The position numbers were made by a program, and so were the translations under genes. Below the pieces are notes generated by a model. That model had not been told where the DNA came from and made no database searches. It saw nothing but the letters and a program-made list of their open reading frames with translations. From Paenibacillus albus (GTDB lineage Bacteria; Bacillota; Bacilli; Paenibacillales; Paenibacillaceae), in NCBI RefSeq assembly GCF_003952225.1, contig NZ_CP034437.1:1812501-1876500 (forward strand): a stretch of DNA of 64,000 bases, read 5' to 3'. Position 1 is the stretch's first letter. Each line of letters opens with the position of its first letter. Shown piece after piece: positions 24,770-33,859 of the stretch.

Positions 24770-26893
24770 GTGCCAAAACCATTAGGAAACAGTGGACGCT
24801 ATATGCCCGGATTGGATGGATTGCGAGCGATCGCTGTCTTTGCGGTCATCGCCTATCATCTTAACTTATCGTGGGTGCCAGGCGGACTGCTGGGCGTTGG
24901 CATGTTTTTTGTCCTCTCCGGCTATCTGATTACGGATATTCTATTAAAACAGCATAGTAGAGGGGACAAGCTGGCGCTCGGCGATTTCTGGATTCGCCGT
25001 GCTCGCAGGCTGCTGCCTGCTATGATCATCATGCTTGGGCTTGTCTCGATTTGGCTCGGAACGACCGATCCGCAGCGACTGTACGCATTGCGCGGGGAGA
25101 TCGGTGCAGCTCTTCTCTATATAAGCAATTGGCGGTTGATCTTCCACCAAGTGTCGTATTTCGAGAGCTTCGGCCCTCCTTCACCGTTTGGACATTTATG
25201 GTCGCTGGCGGTTGAAGAGCAGTTCTATCTAGTCTGGCCGATGCTGCTCGCGCTTCTCGTCAAGTTCGTACCGCGGCGCGGCACGCTGGCGCTCGTTATC
25301 TTGGCGGGTGCAGCGGCATCTGCTTTAGCGATGGCTTACATTTATGTGCCTCAGCTAGATCCAAGCCGAGTCTACTACGGTACGGACACACGTTCTTTCG
25401 CGCTATTGATCGGCGCGGCGCTCGCCGTGGTTTGGCCAAGCTGGAAGCTGGCTGACCTGATTGCTTCCTCGCGGGCGGTGAAAGCGCTTGATATGGTGGG
25501 AGCTATCGGATTCGCGGTCGTTGTGGCGATGATTGCGCTTGTCGGCGAGTATGATGCATTCTTGTATCGCGGCGGAATGGTTGTTCTCTCATTCGCAACG
25601 GCCGCGGTAGTTGCAGCGCTGGCGCATCCCGCTAGCCGGCTCTCCCGGATCATCGGGTGCAAGCCGCTGCAATGGTTCGGCGCCAGATCGTACGGCATCT
25701 ATCTGTATCATTATCCGGTCATTGCGCTTTCTACGCCGGCTGCGGAACTGGATACATTCAATCCGCTGCGCGCACTGCTGCAAATTCTCGCATCGTTAGC
25801 GCTGGCGGAACTATCTTGGCGATTCGTAGAGGAGCCCATCCGCCATGGTGCGATTGGGAAGCTGGTGCAGCTGCTGAAACAACCATTAGCCGGTAGAAAA
25901 GCGAGCCGCAAAGTGATGTTCGCATCGGTGTGCTTGCTTGCTGTCGTCAGCGTATCCTGTTCTGGACAGAGAAATATTGTTCAAGGGAATTCCTCTAGTA
26001 TCATTGATGGCGGTCTTCAAAGCGGAGGTTCCGCTCTTGCAGGGGGACAAGCCGTGGGAGTAGGCGGAGGTTCAGCAGCAGGCCTAGGTTCAGGCTCAGT
26101 GCCGACTGTAACGAAGCCGTCGATGGATACGACGAAGGACTCTTCGGATCAGCACGATGACGGGCAGTCCGATAGCGGCAGCGATCAAGGAAGTACGGAT
26201 GTGGCGGCTGGAGAAGAAAAGCCTGATCAAGATGGTGATCCGAGTTCCAATGGCGCAGATCATGTGACAGGTAAACCTACTGATACAGATCAGCAGAACT
26301 CGGAGCAAGACTCAGCCGATCAGGCTCAAGCCGGAGATGGCGCGGGCGGTAAACCAACGGATGCTAACGAGGGGACTGCTTCGAATCCGGGCGATAATTC
26401 GCAGAATTCGAATACGCCGGTTGCGCCGGAAGATACGGTGACGGTCATCGGCGACTCGATTATTCTGGACGCGAAGCCGTATTTGGAGAAGCTGATCAAT
26501 GGTATCATCGTAGAAGGTAAGGTTGGCCGGCAAATGTTTGAGGCAAGCGATGTGGTGGAAGAGCTAAAGCGGAACAAGAGGCTCGGCCATACGGTCGTAA
26601 TTGAGCTCGGGACGAACGGTTCCTTCACAACAAAGCAGCTCGATTCGCTGCTTGAGGCCATAGGCGATGACCGGCGTGTTGTGCTTGTGAACACACGAGT
26701 ACCGCGCAAGTGGCAGGACATTGTGAACGACCTGCTTAGCGAAACGGTCAAGAACACGCCAAGCTTAACGCTTATCGATTGGTATTCTGCAAGCAAAGGC
26801 CGTGACGACTTCTTCGGCAGAGACGGTGTTCACTTGAAGAAGCACGGCGCTGAATTCTTCGCGAATTTGCTCGTTCAAGGTATTGGACGTTAA
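24770..26893 (+). CDS. OatA-type acyltransferase (Acyl_transf_3 + SGNH)
   Basis: A 707-residue membrane protein. Residues 1-380 form the ten-helix acyltransferase-3 domain (PGLDGLRAIAVFAVIAYHL, GVGMFFVLSGYLITD, EEQFYLVWP). A low-complexity Gly/Ser/Asp/Gln linker spans about 390-555. The extracellular SGNH hydrolase-like domain follows: VIGDSI for block I, ELGTNG for block III, DGVHLKKHG with the Asp/His pair. Such proteins O-acetylate peptidoglycan or other wall polymers, giving lysozyme resistance. GTG 24770 is chosen for its GAAGGAG site. The neighbouring amidase gene also concerns the wall. Confidence 0.88.
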   Translation: MPKPLGNSGRYMPGLDGLRAIAVFAVIAYHLNLSWVPGGLLGVGMFFVLSGYLITDILLKQHSRGDKLALGDFWIRRARRLLPAMIIMLGLVSIWLGTTDPQRLYALRGEIGAALLYISNWRLIFHQVSYFESFGPPSPFGHLWSLAVEEQFYLVWPMLLALLVKFVPRRGTLALVILAGAAASALAMAYIYVPQLDPSRVYYGTDTRSFALLIGAALAVVWPSWKLADLIASSRAVKALDMVGAIGFAVVVAMIALVGEYDAFLYRGGMVVLSFATAAVVAALAHPASRLSRIIGCKPLQWFGARSYGIYLYHYPVIALSTPAAELDTFNPLRALLQILASLALAELSWRFVEEPIRHGAIGKLVQLLKQPLAGRKASRKVMFASVCLLAVVSVSCSGQRNIVQGNSSSIIDGGLQSGGSALAGGQAVGVGGGSAAGLGSGSVPTVTKPSMDTTKDSSDQHDDGQSDSGSDQGSTDVAAGEEKPDQDGDPSSNGADHVTGKPTDTDQQNSEQDSADQAQAGDGAGGKPTDANEGTASNPGDNSQNSNTPVAPEDTVTVIGDSIILDAKPYLEKLINGIIVEGKVGRQMFEASDVVEELKRNKRLGHTVVIELGTNGSFTTKQLDSLLEAIGDDRRVVLVNTRVPRKWQDIVNDLLSETVKNTPSLTLIDWYSASKGRDDFFGRDGVHLKKHGAEFFANLLVQGIGR

Positions 26894-26919
26894 TAATTGG
26901 ATTGGCAGCAGCAGGTAGC

Positions 26920-26971
26920 AAAAGTCCCCGCCCCCGGCGCATCGTTATGATGTGCGGGAGCGGGGACTTTT
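26920..26971. terminator. Bidirectional terminator between acyltransferase and small-protein gene
   Basis: AAAAGTCCCCGC pairs with GCGGGGACTTTT around a GC-rich inner loop. The flanking A and T runs serve both strands. Confidence 0.82.
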
Positions 26972-27000
26972 GTTGTTATTGGCAGTCAGCTGCGTTCACT

Positions 27001-27222
27001 TCAACAAGCCGGATAAGCCAAAATATCGTTAATTTGATTCAGCGGATAATGGAAGGTGGCGAACTGGGAGGCATACATGTATTGCATGACATACACTTCG
27101 CCGCCTTCAACGCGGCATAGAATGCCGGAGACGCCGGTTCCGTTTCGAAGCGAGATGCCGACAGGGCGGCCCATCAGATAAAGCGCCTTCTGCTGCAGCG
27201 GCATTTGGCTTGGCATAAACAT
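27001..27222 (-). CDS. Small conserved protein of 73 residues
   Basis: It starts MFMPSQMPLQQKALYLMGRP and continues VGISLRNGTGVSGILCRVEGG, a compact beta-rich sequence ending in Cys. An excellent ribosome site (GAAGGAGG, 8-9 nt) and the shared terminator support a real gene. I recall similar short proteins in Bacillus and Paenibacillus with this GxPVGxxLRNGxGVSG core, but know no assigned function. No signal peptide or membrane helix. Confidence 0.72.
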   Translation of the reverse strand: MFMPSQMPLQQKALYLMGRPVGISLRNGTGVSGILCRVEGGEVYVMQYMYASQFATFHYPLNQINDILAYPAC

Positions 27223-27310
27223 AGGACTTCTTCCTCCTTCATGGATATGAGCCTGGTGCTGTGCTGCAATTAGTGTATGTTCAAGCAGGCGCTATGCCAT
27301 CCGCGGCTGC

Positions 27311-28579
27311 CTATGCTTCAAGAACTGTTGCGTTCTTCTTCACATCAGCCGATCGGACATTCATATAGAGGAAACCGGAGGCGATTAACACGCCGCCTGC
27401 GATGTACCAAGTGACGGAGATCGATGCGTTCTGTGCGATATAGCCGTGAATGACGGAGCCGATTAAACCACCCAGCTGCAAGAACAAGGAGGACATCGAT
27501 TGCATCGTGGAGCGGTTGCTTTCATCAAGCTGTGCATTGAATAAGGTGGAATCCGGCGCGCTTGCCATTCCATTGGTCATAAACAGGACAAAGTAGAAGC
27601 ATGTAAAACCAAGCGCGCTGCTTTGGGCGGCCAGTACAAGAAAGAGGATGCCGAGCAATACGCGAGCAACGAATAGCAGCGTGCGGAACGGAATGTTCAG
27701 CCAGCGTGCCACAGGACCGATGAACAGGCCTCCGATGGAGGCGGAAATGAAATAACCGGCGGTGATCAAGCCGAACTGCCAAGTCGCTGAATCCGCTCCA
27801 AGAATGCTCTTCACTTGCGGCTGCCAGTAAGTTTCAAGGCCTGAGAAGGCGAAGCCCCAGGCGAAAGTAGCGAGCAGCAGCATGAAGACGGCCGTTTGTT
27901 TGATGCCGTAGCGCACAGAATCCGATATGAGCAGCGGCAGCTGGCGGAAGCCGTCCGTCATTCGCGCAGCGCGGGATGTATGGACCTTCTCGACAACAAG
28001 CCTGGCCGTGAGAACATATTGCAGCACGATCATCAGCGCCATTGCGATGAAATTGATCGAGTAGATGCCTGCCCCGAAATGCGTCGTGTAGCTTCCGAGC
28101 CAATCCGGCAGCACACCGCCGGCAAGCGCGCTTACCCCCATCGCTAGCGGGATGTAGATGTTCGCTTTGGCAAGCTTGCTGTTCAAGTCGCCGCCAGGCT
28201 CAAGCCGGTTGAACTCATCGACGAACCAGGCGTCGATCGAGCCGGAGGACAATGCTCTGGCCGCGCCGAACAGCACATAGCCGAGTAAGAGTGAGACAAG
28301 ATTCCACGAGATCATGACGAGTACCACCGCGCCGAGAAGGAACAGCAGGGAGAGCAAGTAGACACGCTTGCGGCCAAGGGTATCCGATAATCCGCCGGTA
28401 GGCAGCTCGAGCAGCAGCACAGCGCCGGAGGATACGGCGAAGATAAGGCCGATCTCTTGTAGATTGAGCCCTTTCTCAAGCATGAAAAGACTGGAAACTG
28501 GCAGAATGAGTCCAATGATGAACCAATGGAGCGACTGATTGACGATGTACACTAGAAGTAATTTCGATACGGACTTCAT
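27311..28579 (-). CDS. MFS transporter
   Basis: A 422-residue protein with 12 predicted membrane helices. The helix 2-3 loop GGLSDTLGRKRVYLLSLL is the classical MFS motif A. The middle loop is basic. The family includes sugar and drug exporters; the substrate cannot be named. It follows the small-protein gene on the same strand but has its own GAGGT ribosome site. Confidence 0.85.
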   Translation of the reverse strand: MKSVSKLLLVYIVNQSLHWFIIGLILPVSSLFMLEKGLNLQEIGLIFAVSSGAVLLLELPTGGLSDTLGRKRVYLLSLLFLLGAVVLVMISWNLVSLLLGYVLFGAARALSSGSIDAWFVDEFNRLEPGGDLNSKLAKANIYIPLAMGVSALAGGVLPDWLGSYTTHFGAGIYSINFIAMALMIVLQYVLTARLVVEKVHTSRAARMTDGFRQLPLLISDSVRYGIKQTAVFMLLLATFAWGFAFSGLETYWQPQVKSILGADSATWQFGLITAGYFISASIGGLFIGPVARWLNIPFRTLLFVARVLLGILFLVLAAQSSALGFTCFYFVLFMTNGMASAPDSTLFNAQLDESNRSTMQSMSSLFLQLGGLIGSVIHGYIAQNASISVTWYIAGGVLIASGFLYMNVRSADVKKNATVLEA

Positions 28580-28860
28580 TCGTTTGTAACCTCGCAGTTG
28601 TAAGAAGATAGGTTAAGTCTACATGCCTATATTCAATCGGACAAGGTTAAGAAATGGCATAGACAAGTAGTCGGAATCCTATTAAAATAAATTAGGTATC
28701 ATTTACCAGTTTTAGTCGAGAGGCGCAGAAATTTCGCGAAAAATGATGGAAGAAATGATCCAATTTGGGAATGCTAACCGTGTAATAATCAAATGAGATT
28801 GAAATGTTAGAAATGTTGACACATAGAGGCAGGAAGGTCCCGTTTAGCTTAGAAATCTTG

Positions 28861-28926
28861 TTTACAAATACCTAAATTCCCCGTATATTTGATACTGGAC
28901 AAACAAATGCTAAATTAGGTTTTTTA
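28861..28926 (+). promoter_or_regulatory. Promoter and ACCTAAATT/AAATTAGGT dyad of the nucleoside import operon
   Basis: TTTACA (28861-28866) and TATATT (28884-28889) at 17-bp spacing form a good sigma-A promoter. ACCTAAATT (28870-28878), inside the spacer, is mirrored by AAATTAGGT (28912-28920) followed by a run of T. A third copy, TAAATTAGGT, lies upstream at 28688-28697. This could be a regulator site or a weak attenuator. Nothing else is recognised in the 404-bp gap 28580-28983; no purine riboswitch aptamer is present. Confidence 0.45.
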
Positions 28927-28983
28927 CAAATGTTCAACACTAGGGGTTAGAAGAAACAAAATTTGGAATTGAGGAGTGGGATC

Positions 28984-30117
28984 ATGAAAAGAACATTAAC
29001 GACAATCGCAATGTGCTTGCTCGCGGTTACACTGGTCGTTGGTTGCGGAAGCAAAAACAACAACGCAGGTAACAACTCAGGTACAAACGCTGGAACAAAC
29101 GCAGGTACAAATGAACCAGCCAAAGCTTCTTTTAAAGCAGGTATGGTTACAGACTCCGGTACAATCGACGACAAATCCTTCAACCAAGGCACTTGGGAAG
29201 GTTTGGAGCAAGCAACGAAGGATCTTGGCGTAGAAAGCAAGTATCTGAAACCAAGCGGCACAACAGAAGCCGACTACCTTAAAGAAATCGGCAACCTGTA
29301 CGATGCAGGCTTCAAAATGATCGTCGTTCCAGGCTTCAAATTCGAGACAGCGATCTTCGCTGCGCAAGATAAATATAAAGATGCAAAATTCGTTCTGATT
29401 GACGGTACGCCGCACACTGCTGACAACAAGCAGAATAAAGTTGGCGAGAACACGGTATCGATCTTCTTCGCAGAGCATCAATCCGGCTTCATCGCTGGCG
29501 TTGCAACTGCGCTTCAAATCAAAGAAGGCGAAGCTGGCTTCATCGGCGGCATGGAAATTCCACCCGTTCAGAAGTATAACTGGGGCTTCCAGCAAGGCGT
29601 GAAATACGCGAACGATAACCTTGGCACGAAGATCACGATCAAGCCTGAGAACGTTGTATACCAAGGCAGCTTCGATAACGTAGCAGCAGGCGGCCAACTG
29701 GCAGCAGCAATGTACGACCGCGGCGTTAAAGTTATCTTCGCAGCAGCAGGCGGCGTTGGCGTAGGTGCGATCAACGAAGCAAAAACTCGCGCTGGCCAAG
29801 GTAAAGAAGTTTGGATCGTCGGCGTAGACGGCGACCAATTCAAAGATGGCGTATACAAAGACGACAAGTCGATCATCCTTACATCGGCAATGAAGAAAGT
29901 AAATGCTGCTTCTTATGACATGGTGAAAGCGGAGCAAGACGGTAGTTTCCCAGGCGGCCAAACGTTGACATTCGATATTAAGAATGACGGCGTAGGCATT
30001 CCGGATACGAATCCTAACCTTGGCGACGACGTTACAACGAAAGTTACTGATATCATAAGCAAGCTGAAAAGCGGCGAAATCGATGTAAAAGCTGAGAAGG
30101 GTGACCTGATCAAGTAA
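28984..30117 (+). CDS. BMP family nucleoside-binding lipoprotein
   Basis: A 377-residue substrate-binding protein of the basic membrane protein family, like B. subtilis NupN/YufN. It has a signal with a canonical lipobox LVVGC (Cys21), an Asn/Gly/Thr linker (22-45), then AGMVTDSGTIDDKSFNQGTW, the family hallmark. GVDGDQF lies near the end. It binds nucleosides outside the cell. ATG 28984 has TGAGGAGTG before it. The linked ATPase and permeases and the downstream deoC fit nucleoside import. A terminator-like hairpin after the gene favours excess binding protein. Confidence 0.92.
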   Translation: MKRTLTTIAMCLLAVTLVVGCGSKNNNAGNNSGTNAGTNAGTNEPAKASFKAGMVTDSGTIDDKSFNQGTWEGLEQATKDLGVESKYLKPSGTTEADYLKEIGNLYDAGFKMIVVPGFKFETAIFAAQDKYKDAKFVLIDGTPHTADNKQNKVGENTVSIFFAEHQSGFIAGVATALQIKEGEAGFIGGMEIPPVQKYNWGFQQGVKYANDNLGTKITIKPENVVYQGSFDNVAAGGQLAAAMYDRGVKVIFAAAGGVGVGAINEAKTRAGQGKEVWIVGVDGDQFKDGVYKDDKSIILTSAMKKVNAASYDMVKAEQDGSFPGGQTLTFDIKNDGVGIPDTNPNLGDDVTTKVTDIISKLKSGEIDVKAEKGDLIK

Positions 30118-30161
30118 TAATGCTCGAACACGCATGAACTTTCAGTTTTATAAATCCAAGA

Positions 30162-30187
30162 AGAGACGGGACGCTCCGTCTCTTTTT
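30162..30187 (+). terminator. Hairpin with T-run after the BMP gene
   Basis: An 8-bp stem AGAGACGG/CCGTCTCT followed by TTTTT, 59 bp before the ATPase gene. It probably terminates part of the transcripts so that the binding protein is made in excess. Confidence 0.8.
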
Positions 30188-30245
30188 GGTTAATCCCTAA
30201 TGAATATATCCTTACGATCATTTTGGTAAAGGAGTCGCGAGGCGC

Positions 30246-31769
30246 ATGGAATTTGTAGTAGAGATGTTGAACATTCGCAAGGAGTTTCCGGGGGTCGTCG
30301 CCAATGACGACATTACGCTTCAGCTGCGTAAGGGCGAAATCCATGCGTTGCTTGGGGAGAACGGCGCCGGCAAATCGACGCTGATGAGCATTCTGTTCGG
30401 CATGTATCAGCCGGATCGCGGTACGATTAATGTGCGCGGCGAGCAAGTGAAGATTGCAAATCCGAACGTTGCGAATAAGCTGGGCATCGGCATGGTTCAT
30501 CAACATTTTAAGCTGGTCAGTAATTTTACCGTTACCGAAAATATTATTCTCGGCAATGAGCTTAAACGAGGGCTTGTCCTGAACATTAAAGGAGCAGCCC
30601 GCAAGATTGAAGCGCTCTCGAAGCGTTATGGCCTTAACGTAGATCCTCATGCGAAGATTGAGGATATTTCTGTTGGCATGCAGCAGCGTGTCGAGATCTT
30701 GAAGATGCTTTACCGTGATGCGGAAGTGCTTATTCTAGATGAGCCTTCGGCTGTTCTGACCCCGCAGGAGATCGACGAGTTGATCAAGATTATGAAGAGT
30801 CTCGTCGCCGAAGGGAAATCTGTCATCGTTATCACCCACAAGCTGAAGGAAATTAAAGCAGCTGCCAACCGCTGCACCGTTATCCGCCGCGGTAAAACGA
30901 TCGGTACGGTTGACGTGGCAACAACAAGTGAGTTGCAAATGGCTGAGATGATGGTAGGCCGCAGCGTTAATTTTAAAGTGGAGAAGAAACCGAGCCAGCC
31001 AGGTGATGTGATATTGCAGCTGGAAGGGCTTACGGTTAACAATAATAAGAACGTCCCAGGTCTCAAGGACTTTAATCTGGAAGTCCGTGCAGGAGAAATT
31101 GTCGGTATTGCCGGCGTTGAAGGCAACGGGCAATCCGAGCTGGTGGAAGCGATTACAGGTCTGCGCAAAAGCGAGCGTGGCCGAATCATTCTGAACGGTC
31201 ACGAAATTACGAAGGAATCCATTCGCGAGCGGATAAACAAAGGGGTCGCGCACATTCCGGAAGATCGGCAGAAGCGCGGGCTCGTCCTCGATTACACGCT
31301 GGAAGAGAATATGATTCTGCAGGTGTATCAGCGCGAACCGTTCTCGAAGCGCGGCATTCTCAATAAAGGGGCCATCCGCAAATATGCGAGCGGCATTCTG
31401 GAGAGCTTCGACGTGCGCTCCGGGCGCGGCCCGCTCTCGGTATCGCGTTCCTTATCCGGCGGTAACCAGCAGAAGGCGATCATTGGCCGGGAAATCGAGC
31501 TTGATCCGAGCCTGCTTATTGCCGTTCAGCCGACTCGCGGACTTGATGTTGGTTCAATCGAGTACATTCATAAACGACTCATCGGCCACCGCGACCGTGG
31601 TAAAGCAGTACTGCTCATCTCGCTTGAGCTCGATGAAGTCATTAACGTATCGGACCGTATTGCCGTGGTCAATAACGGCGAGCTGATCGGCATCGTAGAT
31701 GCGGCAGCAACGAATGAGAACGAAATCGGCCTTATGATGGCCGGCGTTGGAAAAGGGGGAGAGCAATGA
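30246..31769 (+). CDS. Nucleoside ABC transporter ATP-binding protein (two ABC domains)
   Basis: A 507-residue tandem ATPase like NupO. Domain 1 (about 5-240) has Walker A GENGAGKST (37-45), signature VGMQQR and Walker B VLILDEP. Domain 2 (about 255-500) has a degenerate Walker A GVEGNGQSE, signature LSGGNQQK, and a Walker B region LLIAVQPTRGLD in which the usual acidic residue is replaced. This asymmetry is usual for the family. It overlaps the next permease gene by 4 bp. Confidence 0.93.
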   Translation: MEFVVEMLNIRKEFPGVVANDDITLQLRKGEIHALLGENGAGKSTLMSILFGMYQPDRGTINVRGEQVKIANPNVANKLGIGMVHQHFKLVSNFTVTENIILGNELKRGLVLNIKGAARKIEALSKRYGLNVDPHAKIEDISVGMQQRVEILKMLYRDAEVLILDEPSAVLTPQEIDELIKIMKSLVAEGKSVIVITHKLKEIKAAANRCTVIRRGKTIGTVDVATTSELQMAEMMVGRSVNFKVEKKPSQPGDVILQLEGLTVNNNKNVPGLKDFNLEVRAGEIVGIAGVEGNGQSELVEAITGLRKSERGRIILNGHEITKESIRERINKGVAHIPEDRQKRGLVLDYTLEENMILQVYQREPFSKRGILNKGAIRKYASGILESFDVRSGRGPLSVSRSLSGGNQQKAIIGREIELDPSLLIAVQPTRGLDVGSIEYIHKRLIGHRDRGKAVLLISLELDEVINVSDRIAVVNNGELIGIVDAAATNENEIGLMMAGVGKGGEQ

Positions 31770-32839
31770 GAAACCTCATCATTTCCCTGAGTGCGGTGTT
31801 GTTCGGCCTTATCGGGGGCGCCATTCTGATGGCGGCAACGGGGCATGATCCCATGGAAGGATATCGCTTCCTGTTCCAGGGCGGTCTTAAGAACGTCAGT
31901 CGATTCGGTGACACGCTTGCAACAGGAACACCGCTTATCTTCACAGGACTCTCGGTGGCATTCGCCTTCCGGACGGGACTGTTCAATATCGGAGCAGCTG
32001 GCCAAATGCTGTTCGGCGGCTTCTGCGCTTCGATCATCGGTCTTAAGCTTGATGCATCGGGAGCGGTGCTTGTACCGCTTATGATCATCGCAGCTATTCT
32101 TGGCGGCGCAGTATGGGCGTTCATTCCGGGCCTTCTCAAGGCAAGATATAACGTGCATGAGGTCGTATCGACCATCATGATGAACTGGATCGCCTATTGG
32201 ACAATCTACTATGCAGTTCCGGCTTATCTGAAGGCGGAATCCGTGGAGACGGAATCTCGCGCGCTTCCGGATAAAGCGACGTTGAAGGCGGTATGGCTGT
32301 CGGACATGTTCGGTGGTTCCTATGTGAACATGGGCTTGTTCCTCGCGGTCATCGTCGTGCTCATCATCGCGTTTATTATCAATAAAACGACACTTGGCTA
32401 TGAGCTGAAAGCGGTTGGCTTCAACCGTCACTCCGCTGAATATGCAGGTATCGGCGTTAACCGCAGCATCATTCTTTCGATGCTGATCTCTGGCGGCCTT
32501 GCCGGTCTTGCAGGCTTGGCGCAATATGCAGGCAACGGCAACAACATTCAAATCGGCGTACTGCCTACGCAAGGCTATGACGGCATCGCGGTTGCGCTTC
32601 TTGGCGCGAATTCACCGATCGGCGTACTTGTCTCTGCGTTGTTCTTCGGTCTCTTATATTCCGGCCGCGGCTTCATGAATGCAATGACAGATATTCCGCC
32701 GGAAATTGCGGATTCCATCATTGCGATCATCATCTATTTCGCGGCAACCAGCGTACTGATGAACCGTGTCATTAATTGGTTTATCGGGCGCCGCCGGTCG
32801 AATGCGGGCAGTGCTGTAAGCGGAAAGGGGAAGGTATAG
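31766..32839 (+). CDS. Nucleoside ABC transporter permease (NupP-like)
   Basis: A 357-residue branched-chain-type (BPD_transp_2) permease with about 9-10 helices. GTPLIFTGLSVAFAFRTGLFNIG near residue 50 and NRHSAEYAGI are characteristic of BMP-linked permeases. Translationally coupled to the ATPase by ATGA. Confidence 0.91.
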   Translation: MRNLIISLSAVLFGLIGGAILMAATGHDPMEGYRFLFQGGLKNVSRFGDTLATGTPLIFTGLSVAFAFRTGLFNIGAAGQMLFGGFCASIIGLKLDASGAVLVPLMIIAAILGGAVWAFIPGLLKARYNVHEVVSTIMMNWIAYWTIYYAVPAYLKAESVETESRALPDKATLKAVWLSDMFGGSYVNMGLFLAVIVVLIIAFIINKTTLGYELKAVGFNRHSAEYAGIGVNRSIILSMLISGGLAGLAGLAQYAGNGNNIQIGVLPTQGYDGIAVALLGANSPIGVLVSALFFGLLYSGRGFMNAMTDIPPEIADSIIAIIIYFAATSVLMNRVINWFIGRRRSNAGSAVSGKGKV

Positions 32840-32842
32840 CGT

Positions 32843-33799
32843 ATGTGGACGACGATTCAACAAATTTTCCCGTATGCGATCATGTTCACCATTCCTTTGC
32901 TAATTACCGCGCTTGGCGGTTTGTTCAGCGAACGAAGCGGTGTTGTTAATATCGGTCTGGAAGGGCTAATGGTCATTGGCTCGTTCGCATCAGCATTCAC
33001 GATTAGCAAGCTGGAAACGAATTGGCCGGGTCATACCATTACATCCATTTGGATTGGTATTCTCGTTGCAGCTGCGGCAGGGCTGGCATTTTCACTGCTG
33101 CATGCTTTTGCCAGCATCCATCTTAATGCCAATCAAGTCATCAGCGGTACGGCGATTAACATGATCGCAGGTGCTCTTACTGTATTTATGTCCCGTAACA
33201 TCACAGGCAGCGGTAATATTAGGCTGACGAACGGTTTCCCGCCGTTTGACGTGTGGGGACTGTCTGATATTCCTATCATTGGTCCGCTAATCTTTACGAA
33301 GACTTACTGGACGACGTGGCTCATTCTTCTTATCGTGCTCTTTAGCTCTTTTGTGCTTCGGAAGACTGCGTTCGGTCTGCGTCTACGCTCTTGTGGAGAA
33401 TATCCGCAGGCGGCAGAGGCGGCAGGGGTTAACGTTCGCAAAATGCGCTATATCGGCGTACTCATCTCCGGTGCTTTCGCTGGACTTGGCGGCGCGATTC
33501 ACCTCGTTACGATTGCCGGTGAATTCAACGGCACCGTGTCGGGTCTAGGGTTCTTGGCACTCGCTGCGCTTATCTTCGGACAATGGCGTCCGCTCGGCAT
33601 TCTTGCTGCTACGCTGTTCTTCGGCTTTGCCAGCACGGTTGCCAACGTATCGCAGGTTATTCCACAGCTTGCTGATTTTCCACCGATTCTGCTCAAGGTA
33701 TTCCCGTATGCCATCACGCTTATAGCGCTCGTCATCTTCTCGAAGTCGTCGCAAGCACCGAAGGCAGCAGGAGAGGTATTCGACTCGGGCAAACGGTAG
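32843..33799 (+). CDS. Nucleoside ABC transporter permease (NupQ-like)
   Basis: The second permease has 318 residues and shows GLFSERSGVVNIGLEGLMVIG near the N-terminus and RSCGEYPQAAEAAGVNV in the cytoplasmic loop. It starts 3 bp after the previous stop with GGGGAAGG as ribosome site. With NupO/P-like partners it forms the membrane channel. Confidence 0.91.
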   Translation: MWTTIQQIFPYAIMFTIPLLITALGGLFSERSGVVNIGLEGLMVIGSFASAFTISKLETNWPGHTITSIWIGILVAAAAGLAFSLLHAFASIHLNANQVISGTAINMIAGALTVFMSRNITGSGNIRLTNGFPPFDVWGLSDIPIIGPLIFTKTYWTTWLILLIVLFSSFVLRKTAFGLRLRSCGEYPQAAEAAGVNVRKMRYIGVLISGAFAGLGGAIHLVTIAGEFNGTVSGLGFLALAALIFGQWRPLGILAATLFFGFASTVANVSQVIPQLADFPPILLKVFPYAITLIALVIFSKSSQAPKAAGEVFDSGKR

Positions 33800-33859
33800 C
33801 AGCTTAACAGCATTGACTATAGCTTTTGCGGCTTAACGATCACAGGGGAGGGAGAGCCA

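Noticed and set aside
28580..28860. DeoR-type ATTGAA/TTCAAT operator in the nucleoside operon leader
   Set aside because: One TTCAAT (28632) and one ATTGAA (28798) exist but are 166 bp apart and do not form a palindrome, so they carry little weight.
29077..30135. 352-codon open frame antisense to the BMP gene
   Set aside because: The plus-strand BMP family protein is unambiguous; the antisense frame has unusual composition and no start signals.
31469..31560. Broken second ATPase domain in the nucleoside transporter
   Set aside because: The degenerate Walker A and altered Walker B of domain 2 are normal for this tandem ATPase family, so not a pseudogene.
31568..32572. 334-codon open frame antisense to the nucleoside permease
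   Set aside because: Covered by the confident ATPase and permease genes of the operon; no domain seen.
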